Of a DNA stretch of 22,860 nucleotides, positions 1 through 7,680 are shown one piece after another. The notes under the pieces are model-generated. The model had not been told where the DNA came from. It worked only from the letters and a program-made list of their open reading frames with translations, and made no database searches. The stretch covers positions 1-22,860 of the forward strand of contig JBILBA010000019.1 in NCBI GenBank assembly GCA_044353905.1. Reading direction: 5' to 3'. The position numbers were made by a program, and so were the translations under genes. The DNA is from MWH-TA3 sp044353905. GTDB taxonomy: Bacteria; Actinomycetota; Actinomycetes; Actinomycetales; Microbacteriaceae. Numbering within the stretch: the first letter of the stretch is position 1; every line of letters begins with the position of its first letter.

Positions 1-1088
1 CCTGGCGAGCGCTGCCAACACCGCTGCTCGCACTTCTGGTCTGGTGGGCTGTGAGTCTCGTCTGGTCCCCGTATGCGGGAACTTCCCTGCTGATGTTGGT
101 CAGTGCGCTGATGGGGGTCCTCTTCGCTCTCGCATTTACCAGTGCGGTTCCCCTCGACGAATTGGTTCGCCGGTTGGCGTTGAGCGTGCGATTCATTCTG
201 TTCGGCTCGATCGCATTCGAGGTGGTGGTGGCACTCATCGGGCACCCGGTTTACCCGGTCGGTTTCGTCGAAACTCCCACGACCCCCATCGAGTTGGCCT
301 GGAGCAGGGGGAACTTCTTTTCGGACGGCCGGATCCAAGGGCTCGTTGGCAATGCGAATGTTCTCGGGATGCTCGGACTGGTGTTGCTCATCATCGGGCT
401 GTGGCGCATATACGCGTCACGAAGTTGGCGCAACGCGTCACTCTTCGATGTCGCGCTCGCCACCGTCGTCGTCGCCAGGTCAGCGTCAGCAACGGTGACG
501 GTCACGCTCGTTGTCGTGGCGGTCGTCATCGGACTGACCGCGCTGGCCCGCCGCAATGGGCTCGGGTGGCGGATGGGGTTGTTTGGCGCCATTGCCGCCA
601 TCGGTGGTGCCGTGGTGTTCGCAGTGTCGCAGTGGTCGGCGTTCGTGACCCTTCTCGGTAAATCACCCGATCTCACCCATCGATTCGACATTTGGACAGC
701 GGTCGTCGACCGAATCAATGAACGACCAATCGTGGGATCGGGTTTTGTCGGTTGGTGGCCGAGTTGGGATCCGTGGTTTGCGATTCATTCCGTTGACGAG
801 CTGGCGATGTCTCAGGCGCACAATGTCTGGCTTGATGTCACACTGCAAAGCGGACTGGTCGGAGTGGCGTTGTTCGCCACCACTCTCATCTTCGCCCTGT
901 GGTATCTGTGGCGAGCGTTCGCTCAAACCCCGATGTCCGCGGCCACCGTTCCGTTTTGTGTCCTGTGCGCCTTGACCGTTCAGTCATTGACCGAAAGTCG
1001 GCTTCTACACGAGTGGGGTTTCGTGATGCTGGTCGCGTGCGCGATTATCGCGGAACGCCTTCGCGTCGGGACTATCGAGAAACGGTAA
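1..1088 (+). CDS. O-antigen polymerase/ligase-like membrane protein (5' truncated)
   Basis: The reading frame is open from base 3, so the gene begins before the window; 361 codons are visible. A GTG at 51 is only an internal in-frame codon. The product is a polytopic membrane protein with hydrophobic stretches throughout. Family signs are a central GRIQGLVGNANVLG segment, and a C-terminal loop with RFDIW (about fragment residue 227), then INERPIVGSGF, then AHNVWLDVTLQSGLVG. This is the layout of the Wzy_C/WaaL-type O-antigen ligase domain, where the R and H residues of the large extracytoplasmic loop matter. Known role of the family: polymerising or transferring lipid-linked glycan at the outer face of the membrane. 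The neighbouring rhamnose and glycosyltransferase genes support a surface-polysaccharide job. Polymerase versus ligase cannot be decided. The last 17 bp overlap the 3' end of the opposing gene. Confidence 0.8.
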   Translation, partial: WRALPTPLLALLVWWAVSLVWSPYAGTSLLMLVSALMGVLFALAFTSAVPLDELVRRLALSVRFILFGSIAFEVVVALIGHPVYPVGFVETPTTPIELAWSRGNFFSDGRIQGLVGNANVLGMLGLVLLIIGLWRIYASRSWRNASLFDVALATVVVARSASATVTVTLVVVAVVIGLTALARRNGLGWRMGLFGAIAAIGGAVVFAVSQWSAFVTLLGKSPDLTHRFDIWTAVVDRINERPIVGSGFVGWWPSWDPWFAIHSVDELAMSQAHNVWLDVTLQSGLVGVALFATTLIFALWYLWRAFAQTPMSAATVPFCVLCALTVQSLTESRLLHEWGFVMLVACAIIAERLRVGTIEKR

Positions 1089-3000
1089 TGGTTCCGCGCT
1101 GGAACGATTGAGTCCAGGTCGTGGAGGACGATGTTGCCTTGCTGTCGGGCCAGCCGTGTTTCCCCTTCGCGCCTTTACGGGAACGATAGGCCTCCCACAG
1201 CGCACTGGGCATGGAGAAGGCGCCTGCCGATCCGCGGATGATTGTGCCACCCTCGAACGCTTGCTTTGAGCCGACGAATCCGTCCTTGCCCGTGTAAGCC
1301 GTCGCGCTGCCTGTCGGAACACCCAAGTATCCCGAAAGTCCACCCGCCTTCCGAAGGGCACGCAGCGTGTCCGTGGGAACCAGAACACCCTGTGCGGATC
1401 CGACCTTGACGACACGACCCGCCGAATACAGCTGCGAGAGCATGCCGTCGGCTCGAACGGGCTCAGCGAGCGGCCAGCCCACCGCGGCAACCCCGCCGAC
1501 GTCGGCGAGCGCCGCGGCAAGTGAGTCGGCGACGAGATACGCAGTGCCGTTCTTCTCGTAGACCGTTCCGGCTTCGAAGTGTTGGATTCGACCGGTGCCG
1601 AACGAACCGAAAGTTCTGGATTCTGCGGCGCCGAGGGGAAGCCCCCAGGGACTGGCTAGCCCGCCGTTTGCCTGAAGGTATTCGGCGATGGCGCCATCAA
1701 GAACGAGAAATCCCCCAGTTGGATTGGAAATCACATAACCGCCCGCAAAATCTTGAGCGCACTCACCGTCGGTGCAGGTCGCGTCGCCCGTCGGCCAGCC
1801 GAGCGAACCGCTGGGGCCACCAGCCGCGCTGTAATAGGTGAAAACGTCGTTGAGCACGATAAATGTTGCATTCGACGGATTGCGGTAGATGTAACCGTTG
1901 GCAAACTTCTGCCGAGCACCATCTCCGTTCGAACCGCCTTCGACTGATTCGGCAGCCGTGGAGATTGGCCCCAGTCGACCACTATGTCTTCCCACCGACT
2001 TGTACTCGGTCGCAATCGCACCGGTCGCGTATTTCATTCCCGCGGTGATGTTCCAGGTGGCTATGGCATTGGCGTAGTCAGCAAAGCAGGTGTTCGCCGT
2101 TTCCGTACACGACGAATCATCGATGAGCGCTCCCCAGGCGTTCGTGACGGAATTGTTCAGCTCGGCGATATCCGCTTCAAGGTTGGCGTGGGCATCAAAC
2201 CAGTAGGTGTAGTACTCCCAGAAGTTGCTGTTTCCGTAGCTGGAACACGAGTCTCCTGTCCCGGAGAGGTTCGCGAGCGCCGCGCGGTTCGGCGTATACG
2301 GCGTATAGATATAGAGGGCGTGGGTCGCGAGGTTTAGGATCTTGACGGATTTCGTTCCGCATCCCGCATTGGGGTGAAGCAAAATCTGCGATCGAACACC
2401 AACCGGCTTGGAATTGTAGAACGAGCTTGCGGGCTCGGTGTAGCGCTTCAACTGCGACGCGGCCGAATACACCTGGTTGTAGAAGCCGAAGTATTTCGCG
2501 TCACAGGGAGCGGTGTCGGGACACGCATAGCCCGTCGCAATCTTGAGTTTGTCGGCGGTCGGGTTGGTGTTGGTGATTAATCCCTGTTCCTTTTGCAACA
2601 ACACGAGAAGCACCTTTGCGCTGATGTCACACGCACGCTGGACCTTGTAAATGATTTCGGCAGCCGTTTCGTCGTTCGCCCCGACATACCGGCCGCAGAG
2701 CGGATCCGAACGGTACGGTTGTACCGTTGTGGCCTCTCGAGTAAACGTGTCTTGAGTGTAAATCGACAGGCATTTTTTGAAGGAACCGCAGCGTCTGACT
2801 TTCTTCGACAGGAACGTTTGGATCTCTTCCACTGTCATTGCTCGGTCGTCAAAAAACTGGGAATCCGAGATGATGTCCCCTGCTCTAAAGTCATCTCCCG
2901 AAAGCGTCAATGCGTTCGCGGAAGTGGGCACCAGCAGTCCCGCGACGACGGTAGCCGTCGCTGTGATGACAGCGAACATTCGCTTCCACAAATTGGACAC
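1072..3000 (-). CDS. exported LGFP-repeat cell-wall protein with cysteine-rich N-terminal domain
   Basis: I chose the GTG at 3000 (642 residues) because AAAGGGG lies 8 nt upstream and a signal peptide then begins immediately: basic WKR, hydrophobic core, and a predicted cut after SANA (residue 30). An upstream extension to 3165 would bury the signal peptide. Residues 31-310 form a domain I cannot name. It has VLLVLLQKEQGLIT (E138), which loosely recalls lysozyme-fold hydrolases, plus SQILLHPNAGCG and SNFWEYYTYWFD. Residues 343-642 hold six LGFP-type repeats with cores at 343, 400, 452, 507, 559 and 615 (for example LGWPTGDAT, WGLPLGAAE, LGVPTGSAT). LGFP repeats are known from actinobacterial envelope proteins and are thought to bind the cell wall. 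Twelve cysteines, all after the signal peptide, suggest disulphides. Role inferred: envelope-bound, possibly wall-remodelling protein. Confidence 0.85.
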   Translation of the reverse strand: MSNLWKRMFAVITATATVVAGLLVPTSANALTLSGDDFRAGDIISDSQFFDDRAMTVEEIQTFLSKKVRRCGSFKKCLSIYTQDTFTREATTVQPYRSDPLCGRYVGANDETAAEIIYKVQRACDISAKVLLVLLQKEQGLITNTNPTADKLKIATGYACPDTAPCDAKYFGFYNQVYSAASQLKRYTEPASSFYNSKPVGVRSQILLHPNAGCGTKSVKILNLATHALYIYTPYTPNRAALANLSGTGDSCSSYGNSNFWEYYTYWFDAHANLEADIAELNNSVTNAWGALIDDSSCTETANTCFADYANAIATWNITAGMKYATGAIATEYKSVGRHSGRLGPISTAAESVEGGSNGDGARQKFANGYIYRNPSNATFIVLNDVFTYYSAAGGPSGSLGWPTGDATCTDGECAQDFAGGYVISNPTGGFLVLDGAIAEYLQANGGLASPWGLPLGAAESRTFGSFGTGRIQHFEAGTVYEKNGTAYLVADSLAAALADVGGVAAVGWPLAEPVRADGMLSQLYSAGRVVKVGSAQGVLVPTDTLRALRKAGGLSGYLGVPTGSATAYTGKDGFVGSKQAFEGGTIIRGSAGAFSMPSALWEAYRSRKGAKGKHGWPDSKATSSSTTWTQSFQRGTITVSR

Positions 3001-3008
3001 GCCACAAA

Positions 3009-3015
3009 CCCCTTT
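3009..3015 (-). promoter_or_regulatory. ribosome binding site of the LGFP-repeat gene
   Basis: Reading on the minus strand, AAAGGGG lies 8 nt before the GTG at 3000. It is one of the few strong Shine-Dalgarno sequences in the window and decides the start of this gene. Confidence 0.75.
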
Positions 3016-3038
3016 ACACAGGTGTAATTCAAGTGTAA
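3014..3038. promoter_or_regulatory. candidate operator: 14-bp palindrome plus an extra half-site
   Basis: TTACACAGGTGTAA at 3014-3027 is a perfect palindrome (arms TTACAC/GTGTAA, 2-bp centre). A third half-site GTGTAA at 3033-3038 is offset by 11 bp, about one helical turn. The distal half-site overlaps the putative minus-strand -10 TACACT (3032-3037), and the palindrome would cover the start point and leader of the LGFP gene. This position suits a repressor site. No regulator is identified. Confidence 0.45.
3032..3037 (-). promoter_or_regulatory. putative -10 of the LGFP-repeat gene
   Basis: On the minus strand the hexamer is TACACT, matching TANNNT. Transcription would start near 3025, giving a leader of about 25 nt that holds the AAAGGGG ribosome site. 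No clear -35 is visible. Confidence 0.4.
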
Positions 3039-3098
3039 GCGACTCATTTGGGAATTTCGCTGAAGCGACAGGGCGGACGTCACACGGCGCGGGTTGGC

Positions 3099-3104
3099 TA
3101 GCAT
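3099..3104 (+). promoter_or_regulatory. putative -10 of the GT2 gene, leaderless spacing
   Basis: TAGCAT is followed by 7 nt and then GTG at 3112. The TANNNT plus 6-7 nt plus start-codon pattern recurs at eight other genes here. It argues that translation begins at 3112 on a leaderless mRNA rather than at ATG 3103, which would overlap the -10 and has no Shine-Dalgarno. Confidence 0.5.
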
Positions 3105-3111
3105 GGTGAGC

Positions 3112-3975
3112 GTGAGAAGCCCCCGTCCTGCGTCGACAATCGGAATCGTGACCGTGTCGTTTCACTCCGGTGTCGCCATTCGCACACTGTTGGCGTCCAT
3201 TCCCGGGTCGACCACTCGATCCGTCGATTTCGTGGTTGTCGACAACGTGCCCGGCGGAGATAGGGAACTCACAACGGCAATGACGGGTTCGAGCGCCCGC
3301 ATCGTGGCGCGGCCCGATAATCCGGGCTACGGCGGCGGAATCAATGCGGGGGTCGCAACATTGGATTCAGGTATCGAGTGGATTCTCGTCGTGAATCCCG
3401 ACATCACCCTGGACGCTGGCGCTCTCGACGAACTGGTGCGTGTAGGGGACAGCGACCCGACGATCGGCGCAGTGGGCCCGCGCATTCGCGATTTCGACGG
3501 CACGATCTATCCATCTGCGCGGGCAATCCCGTCGCTTCGACTCGGAGTCGGTCATGCGTTGTTCGGAGACCTCGTCCCCACAAATCCATGGACTCGCCGC
3601 TACCACCAGTTCGCCGACTACGACACCGAGCGCGCTGCCGGGTGGCTCAGTGGTGCGTGCGTTCTCGTGCGCAGAGCGGCGTTCGACGACATCGACGGAT
3701 TCGACGACGAGTTCTTCATGTATTTCGAAGACGTAGACCTCGGCTTCCGGCTGGGCCACAACGGGTGGCGAAATGTGTTTGTGCCCAGCGCAACGGTCGA
3801 ACACGAGGGCGGGCATTCGACCCGCCAACATTCGACGTCGATGATTGCGGCCCACCACGTCAGCGCTCGACGGTGGATCGGAAAACGTTATCCGGGAATT
3901 GTGTGGTGGCCCGTGCGTGCGGTTGTTACCGTCGGCCTTCGGCTGCGCGAATCGTTAAAAACGCGCCGGCGCTAG
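3112..3975 (+). CDS. WbbL-like GT2 glycosyltransferase (probable rhamnosyltransferase)
   Basis: GT-A fold family 2 glycosyltransferase, 287 residues from GTG 3112. Start is uncertain: ATG 3103 and TTG 3094 are in frame, but 3112 fits the leaderless -10. Motifs in order are GIVTVSFHSG (residue 11 on), RPDNPGYGGGINAG (68-80), VNPD (94-97, the DxD-equivalent nucleotide/metal site), GWLSGACVLVRR (157-168) and FFMYFEDVDLGFR (181-193) with the catalytic-region acidic residues. This set is typical of WbbL/RfbF rhamnosyltransferases, which use dTDP-L-rhamnose at the cytoplasmic face of the membrane. The adjoining rml genes supply that donor. Acceptor unknown. Its stop TAG shares the palindrome CTAG with the stop of the opposing rfbA. 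Confidence 0.85.
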   Translation: MRSPRPASTIGIVTVSFHSGVAIRTLLASIPGSTTRSVDFVVVDNVPGGDRELTTAMTGSSARIVARPDNPGYGGGINAGVATLDSGIEWILVVNPDITLDAGALDELVRVGDSDPTIGAVGPRIRDFDGTIYPSARAIPSLRLGVGHALFGDLVPTNPWTRRYHQFADYDTERAAGWLSGACVLVRRAAFDDIDGFDDEFFMYFEDVDLGFRLGHNGWRNVFVPSATVEHEGGHSTRQHSTSMIAAHHVSARRWIGKRYPGIVWWPVRAVVTVGLRLRESLKTRRR

Positions 3976-4835
3976 CGGTCGAGAAGCCCCAAAAGGTACG
4001 AGCCGTACCCGCTCTTTTCGAGCGGTCCTGCGATCTTCTCCAGTTGAGCCGACGTGATCCACCCGTGACGCCACGCAATTTCCTCTGGACACGCGATCTT
4101 TGCGCCGGTGCGACGTTCGACGGCGCGGACATACTCTGACGCGTCCATCATCGAATCGATTGTTCCGGTGTCGAACCACATCGTGCCCGCATCCAGAACG
4201 CTGACGCGAAGACGCCCGTCACGCATGTAGTGCTCGCTCACCGCGGTGATTTCGAGCTCACCGCGGGGGCTCGGGGTGATGCCTTTTGCGACATCAACGA
4301 CGTCGGGGCCGTAAAAGTAGACCCCGGGGATAGCGAATCGAGACTTCGGGTTCTCGGGTTTTTCTTCAATCGACAGCGCGGTCCCCTCGGCGTCAAACTC
4401 GATGACCCCATAACGCTCGGGGTCGGGCACGGGGTACGCGAAAATGTGACCCCCGTCGAAATTGGTCGTGTCGGGGAGGGCGTTTTCGAACCCCGACCCG
4501 TGAAAGATGTTGTCGCCGAGCGCTAACGCCACGGGGTCACCCGCAGTGAACGACTCACCGATGATGAATGCTTGCGCGAGCCCGTCGGGGCTGGGTTGAA
4601 CCGCGAACTCGATTCGCATTCCCCACGCTGATCCGTCACCGAGCAACGCCCGGAACAATTCCGCGTGCTCGGGAGCGGTGATAATCAGTACTTCGCGGAT
4701 GCCCGCGGTCATCAACGTGGAGAGCGGGTAGTACACCATCGGCTTGTCGTAAATCGGAATGAGTTGCTTGGAGTTTCCGAGGGTGATCGGCCAGAGGCGA
4801 GACCCCGTTCCGCCCGCCAAAATGATGCCCTTCAT
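3972..4835 (-). CDS. rfbA: glucose-1-phosphate thymidylyltransferase (RmlA)
   Basis: Makes dTDP-glucose from dTTP and glucose-1-phosphate, the first step of dTDP-L-rhamnose synthesis in the cytoplasm. The 287-residue protein opens with the nucleotidyltransferase signature LAGGTGSRLWPIT, then NSKQLIPIYDKPMVYYPL. It goes on with VQPSPDGLAQAF, LGDNIFHG (metal and nucleotide binding), IEEKPENPKS and WFDTGT, matching RmlA throughout and at normal length. I chose ATG 4835 because it starts directly before the signature and overlaps the rfbC stop as ATGA, implying translational coupling; an in-frame ATG at 4847 lies inside rfbC. Its last base pairs overlap the GT2 stop (CTAG, 3972-3975), so no terminator separates them. 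Confidence 0.96.
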   Translation of the reverse strand: MKGIILAGGTGSRLWPITLGNSKQLIPIYDKPMVYYPLSTLMTAGIREVLIITAPEHAELFRALLGDGSAWGMRIEFAVQPSPDGLAQAFIIGESFTAGDPVALALGDNIFHGSGFENALPDTTNFDGGHIFAYPVPDPERYGVIEFDAEGTALSIEEKPENPKSRFAIPGVYFYGPDVVDVAKGITPSPRGELEITAVSEHYMRDGRLRVSVLDAGTMWFDTGTIDSMMDASEYVRAVERRTGAKIACPEEIAWRHGWITSAQLEKIAGPLEKSGYGSYLLGLLDR

Positions 4836-5404
4836 CGGCTGTCCCATTTCGGTAATGAACCCGCGGCGAGGGCTTCGGCGAGAGTCGGGGCGGACGTGTC
4901 TTTGTCGGACAACACCGGCTCAATCCCCGCGGGGAACACCAGAGCGATATCGGCGTCGAGCGGGTTGATTCCGTGTTCGCGCTCTGGTCGGAACACGTCC
5001 GAGACCAGGTAGGTGACGGTCGTGAGGTCGTCGAGTGCGATGAACGCATGTCCAAGCCCCGGTTCGATCAGAATCGCGTCGTGTGTGGCGCTCTCGAGCG
5101 TCACGCCCTCCCACTGGCCGAACGTCGGCGAACCCTCGCGAATGTCCACGACGAAGTCGATGATCGAACCCGTGAGCGGCATCACGTATTTCGCTTGACC
5201 GGGCGGCACATCCGCATAATGGATTCCGCGAACAACACCGCGTGACGAGCGAGAGATGTTCGCTTGAATCGGGTTCATCCGATAGCCCGTGGCTGCCTCG
5301 AGCTGATCCACTCGGAACCATTCGGAAAACGAACCACGCGCGTCGTCGAAGGTCTTGGGAGTTACACGCCACGCCCCGGCAATGGATAATGGGTGAATGT
5401 CCAC
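4832..5404 (-). CDS. rfbC: dTDP-4-dehydrorhamnose 3,5-epimerase (RmlC)
   Basis: Epimerises dTDP-4-keto-6-deoxyglucose at C3 and C5, the third step to dTDP-L-rhamnose. The 190-residue cupin protein has DARGSFSEWF (21-30), VVRGIHY (57-63, H62 the catalytic base), PGQAKYVMPLTGSIIDFVVD (68-87), PGLGHAF (115-121), TYLVSD (131-136) and GINPLD (145-150). All are RmlC hallmarks. The GTG start at 5404 sits 6 nt after TACTAT, so the message is probably leaderless. It is the first gene of the rfbC-rfbA pair, joined by a 4-nt overlap. RmlB, the enzyme that makes its substrate, is not in this window. Confidence 0.95.
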   Translation of the reverse strand: MDIHPLSIAGAWRVTPKTFDDARGSFSEWFRVDQLEAATGYRMNPIQANISRSSRGVVRGIHYADVPPGQAKYVMPLTGSIIDFVVDIREGSPTFGQWEGVTLESATHDAILIEPGLGHAFIALDDLTTVTYLVSDVFRPEREHGINPLDADIALVFPAGIEPVLSDKDTSAPTLAEALAAGSLPKWDSR

Positions 5405-5410
5405 CTGTCC

Positions 5411-5416
5411 ATAGTA
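5411..5416 (-). promoter_or_regulatory. -10 of rfbC-rfbA, leaderless
   Basis: Minus-strand TACTAT lies exactly 6 nt before the GTG start. A 4/6 match to TTGACA (TTCATA, 5434-5439) lies 17 bp upstream and overlaps the ATG of the divergent glycosyltransferase gene. This is the best-formed promoter in the window. Confidence 0.6.
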
Positions 5417-5434
5417 ACGACAGCGAGTTGAGCT

Positions 5435-6541
5435 ATGAAGACGACCACCGTGATTCTCGATCAGGTTGTCGCACCCGTACCCGGTGGGATTGGCCGCTAC
5501 ACACTCAATCTCGTTCGAGCGCTGACCACGCGGGTTTATGGCACGCGGAAACTTGTCGGATTTGTTCCCCGCGTCTCACACGACACTGTTCGGCAACTCG
5601 AGGGATTCATTCCCCTTCTCGATGGCATCGATGTTTCCCCGATTCCACGAGCGCTGCTCGCGCGAGCGTGGGCGCGCGGTGTTGCCGTGCCGAAGCGCGA
5701 GACGACGTATTCACCCAGCCTTTTTGCCCCACTCACGGAACACGGTCAACACATTGTCACGATTCACGATGCCGTGCCGTGGACGCACCCAGAGACGTTG
5801 ACGGCACAGGGTGCGCGATGGCACCGCGCGATGGGAGAACGAGCTCGACGGTTCGCAGACATCATCGTCGTTCCAACCGACGCGGTTGCGTCGCGGTTGT
5901 CGACCTTTCTGTCCCTCGGAGATCGGATTCGCGTCATCGGCGGTGCGCCGACATCCGACCTGGTCGTTCCCCTCGATTCCGAGAGCCGTCGTAAGTCCCT
6001 CGGAGTGCCGGACACGTACATCACGTTCGTCGGGACACTCGAACCACGCAAAGGTCTCGCGGAACTTCTCTCCGCGCTTGCCAGACTCGATGATCTTCCA
6101 CTCGTCGTCATCGGGCCCAGCGGTTGGGGCGGTGTCAGCATCAACGAACTCGTCCGTCGCACGGGAATTGCGCCGTCCCGCGTCCACGCGCTCGGCCGAC
6201 TCGACGACGCGGACCTCGCCGCAGTTCTGTCCGCTTCTCGCGGACTCGTGATTCCGTCAATGGAAGAAGGCTTCGGGCTCCCCGTGCTCGAGGCGATGTC
6301 GTTGGGCGTTCCGGTCATTCATTCGACGGCCGAAGCGCTGGTCGAGGTCGCCGGACAATCGGCTATTGCTGTCGACGTTCACGGCGCAAACGGAACAATC
6401 AAGCTCGCCGAGGCACTAACCGGGTTGGACGATGAGACACTTCGCCGCGACCTGGCCTCGCGTGGAAAGGCCCGCGCCGCCGAGTTCTCGTGGGATGCGA
6501 GCGCAGCCCGACTCGCTGCGGTGTTCGACGAGCTTTCCTAG
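5435..6541 (+). CDS. GT4-family glycosyltransferase
   Basis: GT-B fold glycosyltransferase of 368 residues. Motifs are GGIGRY (17-22), TIHDAVPW (109-116), FVGTLEPRKGL (198-208, start of the donor domain), IGPSGWGG (216-223) and EEGFGLPVLE (267-276) with the E268-x7-E276 pair that binds the nucleotide sugar. Closest in style to mannosyl- and rhamnosyl-transferases of surface polysaccharide clusters; donor and acceptor cannot be read from sequence. ATG 5435 has only a weak GAG upstream; only 30 bp separate it from divergent rfbC, so the promoters must overlap. It is a clear paralogue of the next gene, which faces it, and the two share a CTAG at their stops. Confidence 0.88.
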   Translation: MKTTTVILDQVVAPVPGGIGRYTLNLVRALTTRVYGTRKLVGFVPRVSHDTVRQLEGFIPLLDGIDVSPIPRALLARAWARGVAVPKRETTYSPSLFAPLTEHGQHIVTIHDAVPWTHPETLTAQGARWHRAMGERARRFADIIVVPTDAVASRLSTFLSLGDRIRVIGGAPTSDLVVPLDSESRRKSLGVPDTYITFVGTLEPRKGLAELLSALARLDDLPLVVIGPSGWGGVSINELVRRTGIAPSRVHALGRLDDADLAAVLSASRGLVIPSMEEGFGLPVLEAMSLGVPVIHSTAEALVEVAGQSAIAVDVHGANGTIKLAEALTGLDDETLRRDLASRGKARAAEFSWDASAARLAAVFDELS

Positions 6542-7659
6542 CGCTCCCAGACGGCGCGATGAGCGGCCAGGCACGCCGACCAGGTGAATCGCGCCGCTCG
6601 TTTAACGGCCGCCGTCGCGAGCGAAGCACGGAGTTTCTCGTCGGACAAGAGTTTCGCCAACGCTTCCCCGATTGCCTCCGGTGTCGTGTCGGTATACGCC
6701 ACGGCGTCGCCGCCCACTTCGGGAAGTGACAGGGATCGTGACGTCAGCACGGGCGCACCGCACGACATCGCCTCGAGCACCGGTAAACCGAAACCCTCCC
6801 CTTCACTCGGATACGCAACCGCGATTGCTCCTCCGAGAAATGCCGGCAGATCGTCGAGCGAAATGTACCCGAGGTGTCTCACGTCGAACCCGTCGTTGAC
6901 CGCGCTGGTGATGGCTCCGGCGACTTCGCCGTCCCACCCTGCCGCTCCCGCCAGCAGGAGGCTCGGTCGTGTCGCCACATCACGAGTCGCACGTCGGAAT
7001 CCCTCGATGAGGGGAACGACGTTTTTGCGTGGCTCGATGGTGCCGAGGAACGCAATCCACGACGTGACCCCGTTCGACTTCGCGAACCGCGCGACGGACT
7101 GAGGGGTTGGTGGGTGGAAAGTGTCTCGGTCCACGCCATGGAACGCGACCGTGATGCGGTCGTCGCCGGCACGCGTGACTCTCTGATATTCAGCACCGGT
7201 CGCCGCTGACGGGACGACAACATCGAGTCCGAAACGGGCCGATGCCGTAATCCAGAATCGGAAGAACCATCTCTTTAGTGGCGAGTGGCGATCGGGGTGA
7301 GACCAAAATGTGAGGTCGTGAACGGTCACGACGCGATGGCGGCGCGTGAAAAAGGGGAACGTGTAGTGCGGCGAGTGAATCGTCGTTGCCCGAATGCGCC
7401 GCGCGAGTGCGGGCAGCCCGAATTGCTCCCAGAGAAATCTCACGAGCACCGACTCAACGATCCGGGGTGCCACAACCACATCGCAATCCATGTCCGCGAA
7501 CGTCTTCTCGTCGCGCGGCTGGCACACCACGACAAGCGAGAGCCCCGCACGAACCGATTCGCGGGCGAGTTCCTCGACGTATCGACCGACGCCGCCTCGC
7601 TGCGCACTGATTGCGGTTGCGTCCACGAGAACGAGCGGTTGAGCAGACGCTTTCTTCAC
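6538..7659 (-). CDS. GT4-family glycosyltransferase (paralogue of the preceding one)
   Basis: GT-B fold, 373 residues. Motifs are GGVGRY (22-27), TVHDLTFW (112-119), FLGTIEPRKN (194-203), AGAAGWDG (218-225) and GEGFGLPVLE (267-276). The E268/E276 pair falls at the same residue numbers as in the facing paralogue, so the two probably arose by duplication. Likely adds a sugar to a lipid-linked or surface glycan at the cytoplasmic membrane face; specificity unknown. The GTG start at 7659 has no Shine-Dalgarno but lies 6 nt after TAGGCT, consistent with a leaderless mRNA. Its stop codon overlaps that of the convergent gene by 4 bp. A 47-bp gap separates it from divergent rfbD. Confidence 0.88.
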   Translation of the reverse strand: MKKASAQPLVLVDATAISAQRGGVGRYVEELARESVRAGLSLVVVCQPRDEKTFADMDCDVVVAPRIVESVLVRFLWEQFGLPALARRIRATTIHSPHYTFPFFTRRHRVVTVHDLTFWSHPDRHSPLKRWFFRFWITASARFGLDVVVPSAATGAEYQRVTRAGDDRITVAFHGVDRDTFHPPTPQSVARFAKSNGVTSWIAFLGTIEPRKNVVPLIEGFRRATRDVATRPSLLLAGAAGWDGEVAGAITSAVNDGFDVRHLGYISLDDLPAFLGGAIAVAYPSEGEGFGLPVLEAMSCGAPVLTSRSLSLPEVGGDAVAYTDTTPEAIGEALAKLLSDEKLRASLATAAVKRAARFTWSACLAAHRAVWER

Positions 7660-7665
7660 TCGCCC

Positions 7666-7671
7666 AGCCTA
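7666..7671 (-). promoter_or_regulatory. -10 of the minus-strand GT4 gene, leaderless
   Basis: Minus-strand TAGGCT lies 6 nt before the GTG at 7659. No convincing -35 is visible. The same TAGGCT hexamer recurs in front of three other genes here. Confidence 0.5.
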
Positions 7672-7680
7672 TTGCCGCAC

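Noticed and set aside
3001..3165. An upstream extension of the LGFP-repeat gene to a start at 3165
   Set aside because: It would place 55 unconserved residues before an obvious signal peptide and overlap the divergent GT2 gene; the GTG at 3000 has a strong ribosome site.
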